In this document: positions 1 through 7,243 of the stretch, one piece after another | Numbering within the stretch: position 1 is the first letter of the stretch | Layout: each line of letters begins with the position of its first letter | NCBI GenBank assembly: GCA_023442905.1 | Contig: JAEZWY010000137.1 | Span: forward strand, 1 to 10,399 | Direction: 5' to 3' | Source: Bacillota bacterium | Lineage (GTDB): Bacteria > Bacillota > Bacilli > Lactobacillales > Aerococcaceae | DNA length: 10,399 bases | Translations under genes and position numbers: made by a program | Notes under the pieces: generated by a model | Database searches by the model: none | What the model was told of the DNA's origin: nothing | Seen by the model: the letters and a program-made list of their open reading frames with translations, nothing else

Positions 1-104
1 CGATAAGGATTGGCCATATAAATATAGTAGCCAATCCCGCCCGTTTCAAGTATAACAGCATCTGGGTAGATACTTTCAACCTGACCTATCATAAATTCGT
101 ACAT
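1..104 (-). CDS. ruvA: Holliday junction branch-migration protein RuvA, N-terminal fragment
   Basis: Only the first 34 codons are visible; the gene runs off the left edge. Reading leftwards from the ATG at 104 gives MYEFMIGQVESIYPDAVIL followed by ETGGIGYYIYMANPYR. This matches the start of RuvA domain I, the OB-fold that begins MYE-x-x-x-G, has a beta strand ending VxLExxGIGY, and continues to an ANPY-like segment. RuvA tetramers bind four-way junctions and load the RuvB motor for branch migration, with RuvC resolving the junction. The start lies 4 bases after the msrB stop with only a weak ribosome site (GTAAG), so translation is probably coupled to msrB. In many Lactobacillales ruvA and ruvB follow mutL; here msrB comes between. 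I expect ruvB next, outside the window. The fragment is short, but the match and the context agree. Confidence 0.85.
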   Translation of the reverse strand, partial: MYEFMIGQVESIYPDAVILETGGIGYYIYMANPY

Positions 105-108
105 TGTC

Positions 109-549
109 TTACTTCACTAATTCTTTCAAGTCGCCGTATCCTTCTTTATCCATATCTGCTAAAGATACGAAACGAAGTGAAGCGGAGTTAATACAGTAAC
201 GTAAGCCTCCTAATTCAGCTGGTCCATCGTTGAATACGTGACCTAAATGTGTATCCGCATCTTTAGAGCGAACTTCAATACGTTTCATGCCGTATGAAGA
301 ATCGTCCAATTCTTCAATTTCATCTTCCATAATTGGTTTAGAAAATGATGGCCAACCACAACCAGCATCAAACTTATCAGTTGATACAAACAAAGGTTTA
401 CCACTCACGATATCAACGTAAATACCTTTTTCATAAAAGTCATCATATTGGCCAGTAAATGGACGCTCAGTTGCTGAATTTTGTGTGACTTCATATTCTA
501 ATTCAGATAATTCTTTTAAACGTTCTTCTTTATTATAGTCTTTTGTCAT
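109..549 (-). CDS. msrB: Peptide-methionine (R)-S-oxide reductase MsrB
   Basis: This 146-residue cytosolic enzyme reduces the R epimer of methionine sulfoxide in oxidised proteins, normally recycled by thioredoxin. Family motifs are all present: YEVTQNSATERPF near residues 19-31, VDIVSGKPLF (45-54), GCGWPSF (63-69), SKDADTHLGHVFNDGP (95-110) and RYCINSASLRF (117-127). Cys119 in RYCINS is the expected catalytic residue. The only other cysteine is Cys64 in GCGWPSF. The CxxC pairs that bind zinc in many MsrB proteins are missing, as in the Bacillus subtilis form. I chose the ATG at 549 because AAAGGAG stands 7 bases before it and the family start (MxxxxKEE) fits; an in-frame ATG at 591 lacks both. 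The gene lies 120 bp after mutL and 4 bp before ruvA, and has no fused MsrA domain. Its own promoter in the 550-669 spacer is possible (TATACT on the minus strand at 596-591), but no good -35 goes with it. Confidence 0.95.
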   Translation of the reverse strand: MTKDYNKEERLKELSELEYEVTQNSATERPFTGQYDDFYEKGIYVDIVSGKPLFVSTDKFDAGCGWPSFSKPIMEDEIEELDDSSYGMKRIEVRSKDADTHLGHVFNDGPAELGGLRYCINSASLRFVSLADMDKEGYGDLKELVK

Positions 550-669
550 AATGAAACTCCTTTTTTCCCACTGGATAACCTGGAAAACCAAGTATATTTT
601 CTTTTTTCTAGTTACTTATATTCTAGCATAATATCCATCTATACACGAAAATCTAGATTAGGACTTTAC
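550..669. other. mutL-msrB spacer, AT-rich, no terminator seen
   Basis: These 120 bp hold no gene and no stable hairpin with a U-run, so read-through from mutL into msrB is likely. The spacer carries three CTAG tetramers at 608, 623 and 653. The first two lie within TTCTAG repeats exactly 15 bp apart, and the third lies in a perfect 10-bp palindrome, AATCTAGATT (650-659). A possible -10 box for msrB (TATACT on the minus strand, 596-591) has no convincing -35. Confidence 0.5.
557..563 (-). promoter_or_regulatory. Shine-Dalgarno site that sets the msrB start
   Basis: Read on the minus strand this is AAAGGAG, 7 bases before the ATG at 549. It decides between that ATG and the in-frame ATG at 591, which has no comparable site. 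Just upstream, an inverted repeat (TTTTCC at 587-582 and GGAAAA at 568-563) could form a weak hairpin against the ribosome site; this is only a suggestion. Confidence 0.8.
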
Positions 670-2745
670 TTATAATTGTGGTGACTCATGCGGGTCCTGA
701 ATCCGTTTAAACATCCGCTCAATTTCATAATTTGAAAAATGAACTAAAACAGGTCGACCATGCGGGCAGTTATATGGATTTTTAGTATAAGCCAAGTCAT
801 GCAATAACTGCTTAGCCTGCATGTCATCTAAATAATGATTGGCTTTAATCGACCGTTTACATGACATCATAATTGCCGTTGCCTCCCGATAGTTCCCAAC
901 TGTTGCTTTGGGGTCTTCTAAGACGAGTGCAATCAGATCTTCAACAATTTTTTGGATATTCTTCTTACCCATCCAAATTGGGTGTTGCTGTAATTGAAAG
1001 GCGTTTGGACCAAATGGTTCTAAATCAATACCCATTTCCAATAACTTAGGACGGATTTGTTCAATTTCTTGTGCTTCAGATGTTGAAAAATCAAAAACAA
1101 TTGGGAGCAATAGACTCTGCATAGCTGTTCCAAACTCAACAATCGTATCCCGGTAGTACTCATACTTAATCCGTTCTTGCGCTGCATGCTGGTCTATCAA
1201 GTACATACCTGTCTCATTCTCTGCTACTAAGTAAGTTCCTTGCATTTGCCCAACATAAGTTAAGTCTGGAAAAGACCTATTTCGATCAACCATTGCCTGG
1301 TCAAGCGCTCGAACTTGTTTAACCGTCTGCCATACCGGTTTATTATGTGATTTAGGTAAACTTACTTCCTTTTCCGTATCTAAATAAGTTATTTGGCCTT
1401 CTTCCTGGTCATGTCCCTCATTTTCAAGGTCTGTTGCCTCCACGACTTGCACCTCGTCCCGTAAATAACTCGGCACTTGGATTGACTGCACATCTTCATT
1501 TAGACCGTCATTCCGTTGGGAAAAAGAGCTACCTTCGCTTTGCTGATGTATAGCATGCTGGTTGGTTTGACCGACATTGAAATCGAAACTTGCTTGCTCA
1601 CCAAGGTAAGTGGTTGGTTGACTTAGCGGACGGTAATCATTTTGCTGGCTATGTTCAGAACCCTCATTTTGACCATAGCTTGTTGCATTCGTAGGCTCTT
1701 GCCGATTTTCTACTGGTAATTCTAGATTGTCTCCCTCTCCATCTGCATATACATCTGGGATCCGTTGGACAGGGGCTAGTGCTGCAATAATGCCTGCCTT
1801 AATCATTTCATATAGGTCATCTTCCTTTGAGATACGCACTTCCTGTTTAGTTGGATGAACGTTCACATCAATTAGTTGAGGGTCTAGTTCAATATATATA
1901 ACCGCAATTGGATACCGTCCAACCATTAATTTAGACCCATAACCCTTGAGAATAGCTTGGTTTAACTTATAGTTTTTGATAAAACGGCCATTGACAAAGA
2001 GTGACATATAAGACTTGCTAGCTCTAGTTACAGCGGGCAAGGAAACATAACCAGAAATTTGAAAATCTAGGTTCTCACCCGCAATCGGAACCATATCCTT
2101 AGCCTGTCTAAAGCCATAAATAGCGGCTAAAACTTCATTAACTCGTCCTTTACCATTCGTTGACAACAAGGTCTTGCCGTCATGGGTATAGTTAAAACGG
2201 ATGTCTGGGTGGCCTAACGCTTCACGGTTAATAATGTCTGTAATATGGGCCAATTCTGTTTGTAAACTCTTCAAATATTTCAAACGAGCGGGCGTATTAT
2301 AGAAAAGATTTTCTACCATTACCGATGTGCCTCGACGCAATGCAGATGTCTTCTGGTCTATAATACCGCCATCTTTTAAGTAAATTTCACTTGATGATTC
2401 CCCATCCGAAGTATTCATAGTTACTTCAGAAACAGAAGCGATAGAAGGCAAAGCTTCCCCTCTAAAACCAAGTGTTCGTATTCTGAACAGGTCATTTGAA
2501 CTATATATTTTTGAAGTTGCATGCCGCTTAAAGGCCAATCCAACTTGGTCAGCGGCAATCCCTCTACCATTATCAATTACTTGAATCGACCGCAAACCAG
2601 CTTCCTTAATATGAATTGCAATCTCACTGGCGCCGGCATCTATCGCATTTTCTACAAGTTCCTTTACCACAGAGGCTGGTCGTTCAACCACTTCCCCCGC
2701 TGCAATTTGGTTGGCAACTTGAATAGGTAATTCTTGTATAGCCAT
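670..2745 (-). CDS. mutL: DNA mismatch repair protein MutL
   Basis: MutL couples mismatch recognition by MutS to strand incision. The 691-residue protein has the GHKL ATPase N-terminus: IAAGEVVERPASVVKELVEN (14-33, with catalytic Glu29 and Mg-binding Asn33), DNGRG (58-62), ATSKI (76-80) and GFRGEAL (93-99). DVNVHPTKQEVR (293-304) closes the transducer domain. A low-complexity linker rich in Gln, Asn, Ser and Glu follows (about 335-490). The C-terminal endonuclease domain has DQHAAQERIKYE (518-529), SCKRSIKAN (628-636) and CPHGRP (660-665), the metal-binding motifs of nicking MutL proteins in bacteria without MutH. QSLLLP (543-548) fits the beta-clamp-binding pattern seen in B. subtilis MutL. 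The ATG at 2745 lies 12 bases after the mutS stop; an AAAGGATG ribosome site begins inside that stop codon, so the two genes are co-transcribed and probably coupled. The length exceeds B. subtilis MutL (about 627), mostly through the linker. Confidence 0.98.
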   Translation of the reverse strand: MAIQELPIQVANQIAAGEVVERPASVVKELVENAIDAGASEIAIHIKEAGLRSIQVIDNGRGIAADQVGLAFKRHATSKIYSSNDLFRIRTLGFRGEALPSIASVSEVTMNTSDGESSSEIYLKDGGIIDQKTSALRRGTSVMVENLFYNTPARLKYLKSLQTELAHITDIINREALGHPDIRFNYTHDGKTLLSTNGKGRVNEVLAAIYGFRQAKDMVPIAGENLDFQISGYVSLPAVTRASKSYMSLFVNGRFIKNYKLNQAILKGYGSKLMVGRYPIAVIYIELDPQLIDVNVHPTKQEVRISKEDDLYEMIKAGIIAALAPVQRIPDVYADGEGDNLELPVENRQEPTNATSYGQNEGSEHSQQNDYRPLSQPTTYLGEQASFDFNVGQTNQHAIHQQSEGSSFSQRNDGLNEDVQSIQVPSYLRDEVQVVEATDLENEGHDQEEGQITYLDTEKEVSLPKSHNKPVWQTVKQVRALDQAMVDRNRSFPDLTYVGQMQGTYLVAENETGMYLIDQHAAQERIKYEYYRDTIVEFGTAMQSLLLPIVFDFSTSEAQEIEQIRPKLLEMGIDLEPFGPNAFQLQQHPIWMGKKNIQKIVEDLIALVLEDPKATVGNYREATAIMMSCKRSIKANHYLDDMQAKQLLHDLAYTKNPYNCPHGRPVLVHFSNYEIERMFKRIQDPHESPQL

Positions 2746-2757
2746 TTACATCATCCT

Positions 2758-5367
2758 TTATAGCTGGCTCTTCAATTCTGCTAAGAAATTTAAGGCTTGA
2801 ATCGGTGTTAAATTATAAATATCTTCAGACTTCAATTGTGCAATCACTTTTTGACTAGATGTATCCACTGACTTACTATCCGATGATTCTATAGGTGTTT
2901 CCTCGGCCAACATATCAAATAAGGACATCTGCTGGTCTTTATTCACTTCATTTAAATTATTATTTTCTAATTCTTGTAAAACTGCTTGGGCATTCTTCAA
3001 CAATTCTCCAGGCATACCAGCCAATTTAGCTACATGAATACCATATGATTTGTCTGTAGCACCATTAAATACCTTATGTAAAAAGACTAATTCACCATCT
3101 TCTTCACTAGCACCAACATGAATATTGGCTAAGCGAGGCAAACGCTCATCTAAGGCTGTCAATTCATGATAATGAGTTGAGAAAAGGACTTTCGCATCGA
3201 AATGATCATGGATATAAATCAAGATGGCTTGTGCTAAAGCAATACCATCGTAAGTTGAGGTACCACGTCCCAGTTCATCAAATAGTAATAAAGAATTATC
3301 CGTTGCATATTGTAAAGCTTGGTTTGCTTCCATCATCTCCACCATGAAAGTTGATTGTCCTGCTAACAGGTCATCTGCTGCGCCAATTCGAGTAAAAATT
3401 TTATCGAAAATTGGTAAGCGGGCTTCTTTAGCTGGTACAAAACATCCCATCTGCGCAAGGATTACAATCAACCCTAATTGTCGCATATAAGTGGATTTAC
3501 CAGACATATTGGGTCCAGTAATCATTAAAATACTCGTTTCAGGATCCATCACAATATCATTAGGCACAAATTTATCTTGGCCAATAACCCCTTCCACTAC
3601 TGGGTGTCTGGATTCTTTTAGATATAAATCACGTTTGTCCGTCATGAATTGCGGTTTTACGTATTGGTGGGTTTCTGAAATTTCTGCTAGCGACTGTAAG
3701 ACGTCTATAGCTGCCACCGTGCTAGCAATCGCTTGTAAGGTTACTTGGTGACCCTTAACTTCTTCGCGAACTTCTTGGAATAATTGATGTTCTAGAATTT
3801 GTGACTGCTCTTCAGCTTCAAGTATTTTTACTTCAACTTCTTTAAGCTCTGGCGTAATAAAGCGTTCAGCATTGGTTAAGGTTTGTTTTCTATCGTAACG
3901 GCCTTCTTCAAGCAAATGAAGGTTAGCCTTTGTCACTTCAATATAGTAACCAAACACCTTATTATAGCCAACTTTAAGTGATTTTATCCCTGTCTTTGCG
4001 CGTTCATCAGCCTGCAATTGGGCAATCCATTGTTGACCGTTGCGCATAGCATCGCGGTATTCATCCAATTGAGGATTAAAGCCGTCCGCAATCACATTAC
4101 CATCTTTCAACGTAGCTGGCGCATCTTCCTTAATTGCCGCTGAAATCGTCGCTGTCAATTCAGGTAAGGACGTAATTTGCCCTTGAATAGTGGCCCAAAC
4201 ACTATCATCTGGATTGTCAGCAGCAATCTGGTTAACCGTATCAATAATACCTGGGACTCTACTTAAAGATTGGTTTAACTGTAATAATTCTTTCGGATTC
4301 ACATTACCCATAGCCACTTTTGCTACAAGTCGCTCTAGATCATAAACTCCGTGAAGTAACTCTTTGATTTCTAATCGTTGAAAATAATGTTCAATTAAGT
4401 CTTCTACCTGAGACTGGCGGCGTTCAATAGCAGCTAGCGAAATAAGTGGTCGATCAAGCCAATTTTTAAGTAAACGAAAACCCATAGCAGTTTCTGTTTT
4501 ATTCAAGAAAGCTAATAGCGACCCTTGACGTTTCTTTGTTCTAACCGATTCCGTAAGTTCTAAATTACTTTTCGCATAGTAGTCCATATGCAAGTAATGG
4601 GCCACCTCATAATGACTGGCTGCTTGCCAATGGTCAATAGCTTGATGTGACATTGAATTAACATAGGTTAAAAGCAGCAGTAGGCCATTTAATTCATGGT
4701 CATCTGAGATATTTTTCAAAATCTGCTGATATTTATCTTTAGTTATAGTAGCAGCATCTGCTGTTAACTCATATGGAGATAAGGTAAAGGTTTGTAGGTG
4801 CTGCAATTCTGTCACTTGATCAGTTGGTACAGCTGATGAAATCACTAATTCTTTTGACTGCAATTGAGCAAATTCAGTTAAAACAGCAGTAAAGTCATCT
4901 AAGCTGGTGACTTTTAACTCCCCTGTACCGACATCTGAAAAGCCTAGAATATATCGACCATTCACATAATCAAGAACGGATAAATAATTATTCTCAACCA
5001 TGCCGATACTATCATTCATATAGGTACCGGGTGTTAAGACTTTAACCACACCACGTTTTACCATACCCTTAGTGAGTTTTGGATCCTCTAACTGTTCAGC
5101 AATCGCTACTTTATAGCCTTGGCTTACTAGAGTTTTAATATACTCACTAGCTGAGTGGTACGGAATGCCACACATCGGAATAGGGTCTTCTGCATTTTTA
5201 TTACGAGAAGTTAAGGTAATTTCTAAAATTTGTGCTGCTTTTAAAGCATCATCATTAAACATTTCATAAAAGTCACCCAAACGGAAAAATAGGAAGGCAT
5301 CCGGATGTTGGGCTTTCATTTCATTGTATTGTGCCATCATGGGCGTTTGTTTGGTTTTTTGAGGCAT
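2758..5367 (-). CDS. mutS: DNA mismatch repair protein MutS
   Basis: MutS dimers scan DNA for mispairs and small loops, then act as ATP-bound sliding clamps that recruit MutL. The 869-residue length is normal. The mismatch-reading loop GDFYEMF (31-37) carries the F-x-E pair (Phe33, Glu35) that stacks on the mispaired base. Connector, lever and clamp regions fill the middle. The ABC-type ATPase has Walker A GPNMSGKST (618-626), the segment DDLLAGQSTFMVEM (665-678), Walker B LLLFDELGRGTSTYDG (693-708) and the switch STHYHEL (730-736). Near the C-terminus QMSLF (813-817) matches the beta-clamp-binding pattern, and a short helical C-terminal domain follows. The ATG at 5367 fits the family start (MPQKTKQTPMMAQY); its ribosome site is weak (GAGTG, 8 bases upstream). 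This is the first gene of the mutS-mutL-msrB-ruvA unit and is divergent from mntH. I see no SOS box of the CGAACnnnnGTTCG type upstream. Confidence 0.98.
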   Translation of the reverse strand: MPQKTKQTPMMAQYNEMKAQHPDAFLFFRLGDFYEMFNDDALKAAQILEITLTSRNKNAEDPIPMCGIPYHSASEYIKTLVSQGYKVAIAEQLEDPKLTKGMVKRGVVKVLTPGTYMNDSIGMVENNYLSVLDYVNGRYILGFSDVGTGELKVTSLDDFTAVLTEFAQLQSKELVISSAVPTDQVTELQHLQTFTLSPYELTADAATITKDKYQQILKNISDDHELNGLLLLLTYVNSMSHQAIDHWQAASHYEVAHYLHMDYYAKSNLELTESVRTKKRQGSLLAFLNKTETAMGFRLLKNWLDRPLISLAAIERRQSQVEDLIEHYFQRLEIKELLHGVYDLERLVAKVAMGNVNPKELLQLNQSLSRVPGIIDTVNQIAADNPDDSVWATIQGQITSLPELTATISAAIKEDAPATLKDGNVIADGFNPQLDEYRDAMRNGQQWIAQLQADERAKTGIKSLKVGYNKVFGYYIEVTKANLHLLEEGRYDRKQTLTNAERFITPELKEVEVKILEAEEQSQILEHQLFQEVREEVKGHQVTLQAIASTVAAIDVLQSLAEISETHQYVKPQFMTDKRDLYLKESRHPVVEGVIGQDKFVPNDIVMDPETSILMITGPNMSGKSTYMRQLGLIVILAQMGCFVPAKEARLPIFDKIFTRIGAADDLLAGQSTFMVEMMEANQALQYATDNSLLLFDELGRGTSTYDGIALAQAILIYIHDHFDAKVLFSTHYHELTALDERLPRLANIHVGASEEDGELVFLHKVFNGATDKSYGIHVAKLAGMPGELLKNAQAVLQELENNNLNEVNKDQQMSLFDMLAEETPIESSDSKSVDTSSQKVIAQLKSEDIYNLTPIQALNFLAELKSQL

Positions 5368-5445
5368 ATTGCTTTCACTCGCTTTTTCTTTTTACGTTAA
5401 GTTGCAATCTTTTTGCACCCTTTTCGCTTTTAAATAATCTCTGTC

Positions 5446-5474
5446 ATTTTACCACAAATCCTTACTTTTGTACG
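5446..5474 (-). promoter_or_regulatory. Candidate mutS operon promoter with extended -10
   Basis: On the minus strand TGGTAAAAT (5454-5446) is an extended -10 (TGn plus TAAAAT). Seventeen bases upstream is CGTACA (5474-5469), which matches only the ACA half of a -35 box; extended -10 promoters tolerate this. Transcription would start near 5439, giving a leader of about 72 nt. The -35 region coincides with the left arm of the inverted repeat at 5468-5505, so a protein bound there could affect mutS transcription. Confidence 0.45.
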
Positions 5475-5505
5475 ATTACGGCTATAGTATATACAACCCG
5501 TACAA
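5468..5505. repeat. Inverted repeat TTGTACG/CGTACAA in the mutS-mntH control region
   Basis: TTGTACG (5468-5474) and CGTACAA (5499-5505) are perfect inverted copies 24 bases apart. Between them are the palindromes CTATAG (5482-5487) and GTATATAC (5487-5494). There is no U-run, and the loop is long for a terminator, so a two-site operator is the more natural reading. A plus-strand promoter-like pair, TTGTAC (5468-5473) with TATACA (5490-5495) and a 16-bp spacer, lies in the same stretch and could be a distal mntH promoter. Confidence 0.45.
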
Positions 5506-5579
5506 TGATCAAGTTCACTTCCATCAAAAAATATGATGCTTTTCTTTTTAATTTATTTTAGGCTACCCTTACTTTTATG

Positions 5580-5608
5580 TTTACCTTCGCCTTTTTTGGG
5601 CGTATACT
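5580..5608 (+). promoter_or_regulatory. Candidate mntH promoter
   Basis: TTTACC (5580-5585, four of six matches to TTGACA) and TATACT (5603-5608, five of six to TATAAT) are separated by an ideal 17 bases. Transcription would begin near 5615, giving a leader of about 30 nt before the mntH ATG. The -10 overlaps a palindrome (5607-5622), as expected for a promoter repressed by blocking the start site. Confidence 0.55.
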
Positions 5609-5622
5609 TTATTTGCATAAAG
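5607..5622. promoter_or_regulatory. Palindrome over the mntH start point, candidate operator
   Basis: CTTTAT-TTGC-ATAAAG is an inverted repeat with perfect 6-bp arms. It begins inside the -10 box and covers the predicted transcription start. Manganese importers of this family are commonly repressed by MntR/DtxR-type or Fur-family metal sensors binding at the promoter, so this is the best operator candidate. It does not match an MntR consensus that I can recall exactly, so the regulator is left unnamed. Confidence 0.4.
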
Positions 5623-5630
5623 AGATTTTC

Positions 5631-5637
5631 AAAGGGG
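5631..5637 (+). promoter_or_regulatory. Shine-Dalgarno site that sets the mntH start
   Basis: AAAGGGG lies 9 bases before the ATG at 5647. It supports that start over in-frame ATGs at 5533 and 5536, which would add a hydrophobic leader unlike the family and would lie upstream of the predicted transcription start. Confidence 0.75.
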
Positions 5638-5646
5638 ACATCACAA

Positions 5647-7197
5647 ATGACACAAAAGTCTAATATAGAAAATAAAAGAAAAAATAGCGAACTTTCATTG
5701 AGTGAGATTAACGGAACTGTTGAAGTACCAACAGGCAAGGGGTTCTGGCGTACACTTTTAGCCTATTCTGGTCCCGGAGCTTTAGTAGCAGTCGGCTATA
5801 TGGACCCCGGTAACTGGTCGACTTCTATCACTGGTGGACAAAATTTTCAATACCTCTTAATTTCAGTGATTTTGATATCGTCCTTAGTGGCAATGTTGCT
5901 CCAATATATGGCAGCTAAATTAGGTATAGTGACCCAAGAAGACTTAGCCCAAGCAATACGATTGCGAACTGGTAAGAAATTGGCCTTTATTTTATGGATC
6001 ATTACCGAATTGGCTATTATGGCGACGGATATTGCCGAAGTAATTGGTGCTGCCATCGCCCTATATTTGCTCTTCAATATCCCCCTAATGATTGCTGTTT
6101 TAATTACGGTATTTGACGTCTTGTTACTATTACTATTGGCCCATATTGGCTTTAGAAAGATAGAAGCCATAGTTGTCTGTTTAATTTTTGTCATTCTATT
6201 CGTCTTTGTCTACCAAGTTGCGCTATCAAATCCAAGTTGGGCTGCTATTCTAAGTGGTTTTATACCTACTAATGATGTATTAGCAACCAGTCCCAGTATA
6301 AATGGTATGACACCTTTAGCTGGTTCATTAGGTATTATTGGCGCTACCGTTATGCCTCACAACTTATATCTACACTCAGCCATTTCACAAAGTCGGAAAA
6401 TTGATTATAATAATCAAGATAAAATAGCTGCTGCCGTTCGTTTCACTATGTGGGATTCTAACATCCAGCTAGGTCTAGCATTTATCGTCAATGCCTTATT
6501 ACTGGTTATGGGCGCTGCTGTTTTTAAAACGGGTGTCGTAGAAGACCCTTCATTCTTTGGTTTATACGAAGCATTATCCAACCCACAATTCATGGCTAAT
6601 AGCGTCCTAGCTGACCTTGCTAGTAAGGGCGTACTCGCTACCCTATTTGCTGTCGCCTTACTGGCTTCGGGTCAAAATTCAACCATTACAGGAACTTTAA
6701 CAGGGCAAGTAATCATGGAAGGCTTTATTGAAATGAAATTACCCCTTTGGGCAAGACGGTTAATCACCCGATTGATTGCGATTATCCCTGTTGTTGTAAG
6801 TGTAATGTATACTAGTCAAAAAGGAACCGTGGAAGAACATATTGCGCTAAATAATTTAATGAATAACTCCCAAGTTTTCTTAGCCCTCGCACTTCCTTTC
6901 TCTATCATCCCCTTATTGATGATTACTGATTCTGAAGCGGAAATGGGCAAGCGTTTCAAAAATACCGCTGTTGTTAGAATTTTAGGGTGGATCTCAGTAA
7001 TCGGTTTGACCATCTTAAATATGCTTGGTTTACCTGGTGAAATCCTAGCTTTCTTTGGTGAGCATCCGAGCACGCAACAGATCACTTTTGCTTACATATT
7101 GCTAGGCTTAACTATTATTTTAATTCTTGCACTACTTATTTGGACTATTACTTCCTTATACAAAGGGAATCAAACAGTCAAAAAACAAATTAACTAA
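5647..7197 (+). CDS. mntH: Nramp-family proton-coupled manganese transporter MntH
   Basis: This is a 516-residue inner-membrane importer of Mn2+ (and some Fe2+) driven by protons. A hydrophilic N-terminus of about 35 residues leads to membrane helix 1 with the family signature DPGN (53-56; Asp53 and Asn56 are metal ligands). Helix 6 carries A-T-V-M-P-H (233-238), where Ala233 and Met236 complete the metal site and His238 belongs to the proton path. About eleven hydrophobic segments follow one another, as expected, including the Q-N-S-T segment (343-346). The length is typical of the lactic-acid-bacterial branch, which is longer than E. coli MntH (412). The start at 5647 has AAAGGGG 9 bases upstream. 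The gene stands alone between a divergent promoter region and a terminator just after its stop, so it is probably monocistronic. Manganese uptake fits catalase-poor lactic acid bacteria that use Mn2+ against oxidative stress. Metal preference is inferred from family. Confidence 0.95.
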   Translation: MTQKSNIENKRKNSELSLSEINGTVEVPTGKGFWRTLLAYSGPGALVAVGYMDPGNWSTSITGGQNFQYLLISVILISSLVAMLLQYMAAKLGIVTQEDLAQAIRLRTGKKLAFILWIITELAIMATDIAEVIGAAIALYLLFNIPLMIAVLITVFDVLLLLLLAHIGFRKIEAIVVCLIFVILFVFVYQVALSNPSWAAILSGFIPTNDVLATSPSINGMTPLAGSLGIIGATVMPHNLYLHSAISQSRKIDYNNQDKIAAAVRFTMWDSNIQLGLAFIVNALLLVMGAAVFKTGVVEDPSFFGLYEALSNPQFMANSVLADLASKGVLATLFAVALLASGQNSTITGTLTGQVIMEGFIEMKLPLWARRLITRLIAIIPVVVSVMYTSQKGTVEEHIALNNLMNNSQVFLALALPFSIIPLLMITDSEAEMGKRFKNTAVVRILGWISVIGLTILNMLGLPGEILAFFGEHPSTQQITFAYILLGLTIILILALLIWTITSLYKGNQTVKKQIN

Positions 7198-7199
7198 TC

Positions 7200-7243
7200 A
7201 AAAATCGCGTCCCTATATTTAGATTGAGGGACGCGATTTTTTT
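7200..7243. terminator. Bidirectional intrinsic terminator between mntH and the MazG-like gene
   Basis: The arms AAAATCGCGTCCCT (7201-7214) and AGGGACGCGATTTT (7227-7240) are perfect complements of 14 bp around a 12-base loop. On the plus strand the stem ends in a run of seven T, three bases after the mntH stop. On the minus strand it begins right at the stop codon of the convergent gene (7244-7242) and also ends in T residues, so it can stop transcription from both sides. Confidence 0.92.

Noticed and set aside
550..591. Longer MsrB starting at 591
   Set aside because: The extra 14 residues cover the strong AAAGGAG ribosome site of the 549 start and have no family counterpart.
2521..3751. 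Plus-strand open frames within mutL and mutS (2521-2730, 3491-3751)
   Set aside because: They lie opposite conserved ATPase motifs, and their sequence is explained by the repair genes.
5331..5561. Plus-strand open frame across the mutS start and the divergent control region
   Set aside because: It covers the predicted promoters on both sides and resembles no known protein.
5533..5646. Hydrophobic N-terminal extension of MntH from ATGs at 5533/5536
   Set aside because: No ribosome site, lies upstream of the best promoter, and adds residues unlike the family; AAAGGGG points to the ATG at 5647.
5847..7085. Minus-strand open frames within mntH (5847-6194 and 6816-7085)
   Set aside because: Antisense shadows of a clear membrane-protein gene, with no family resemblance.
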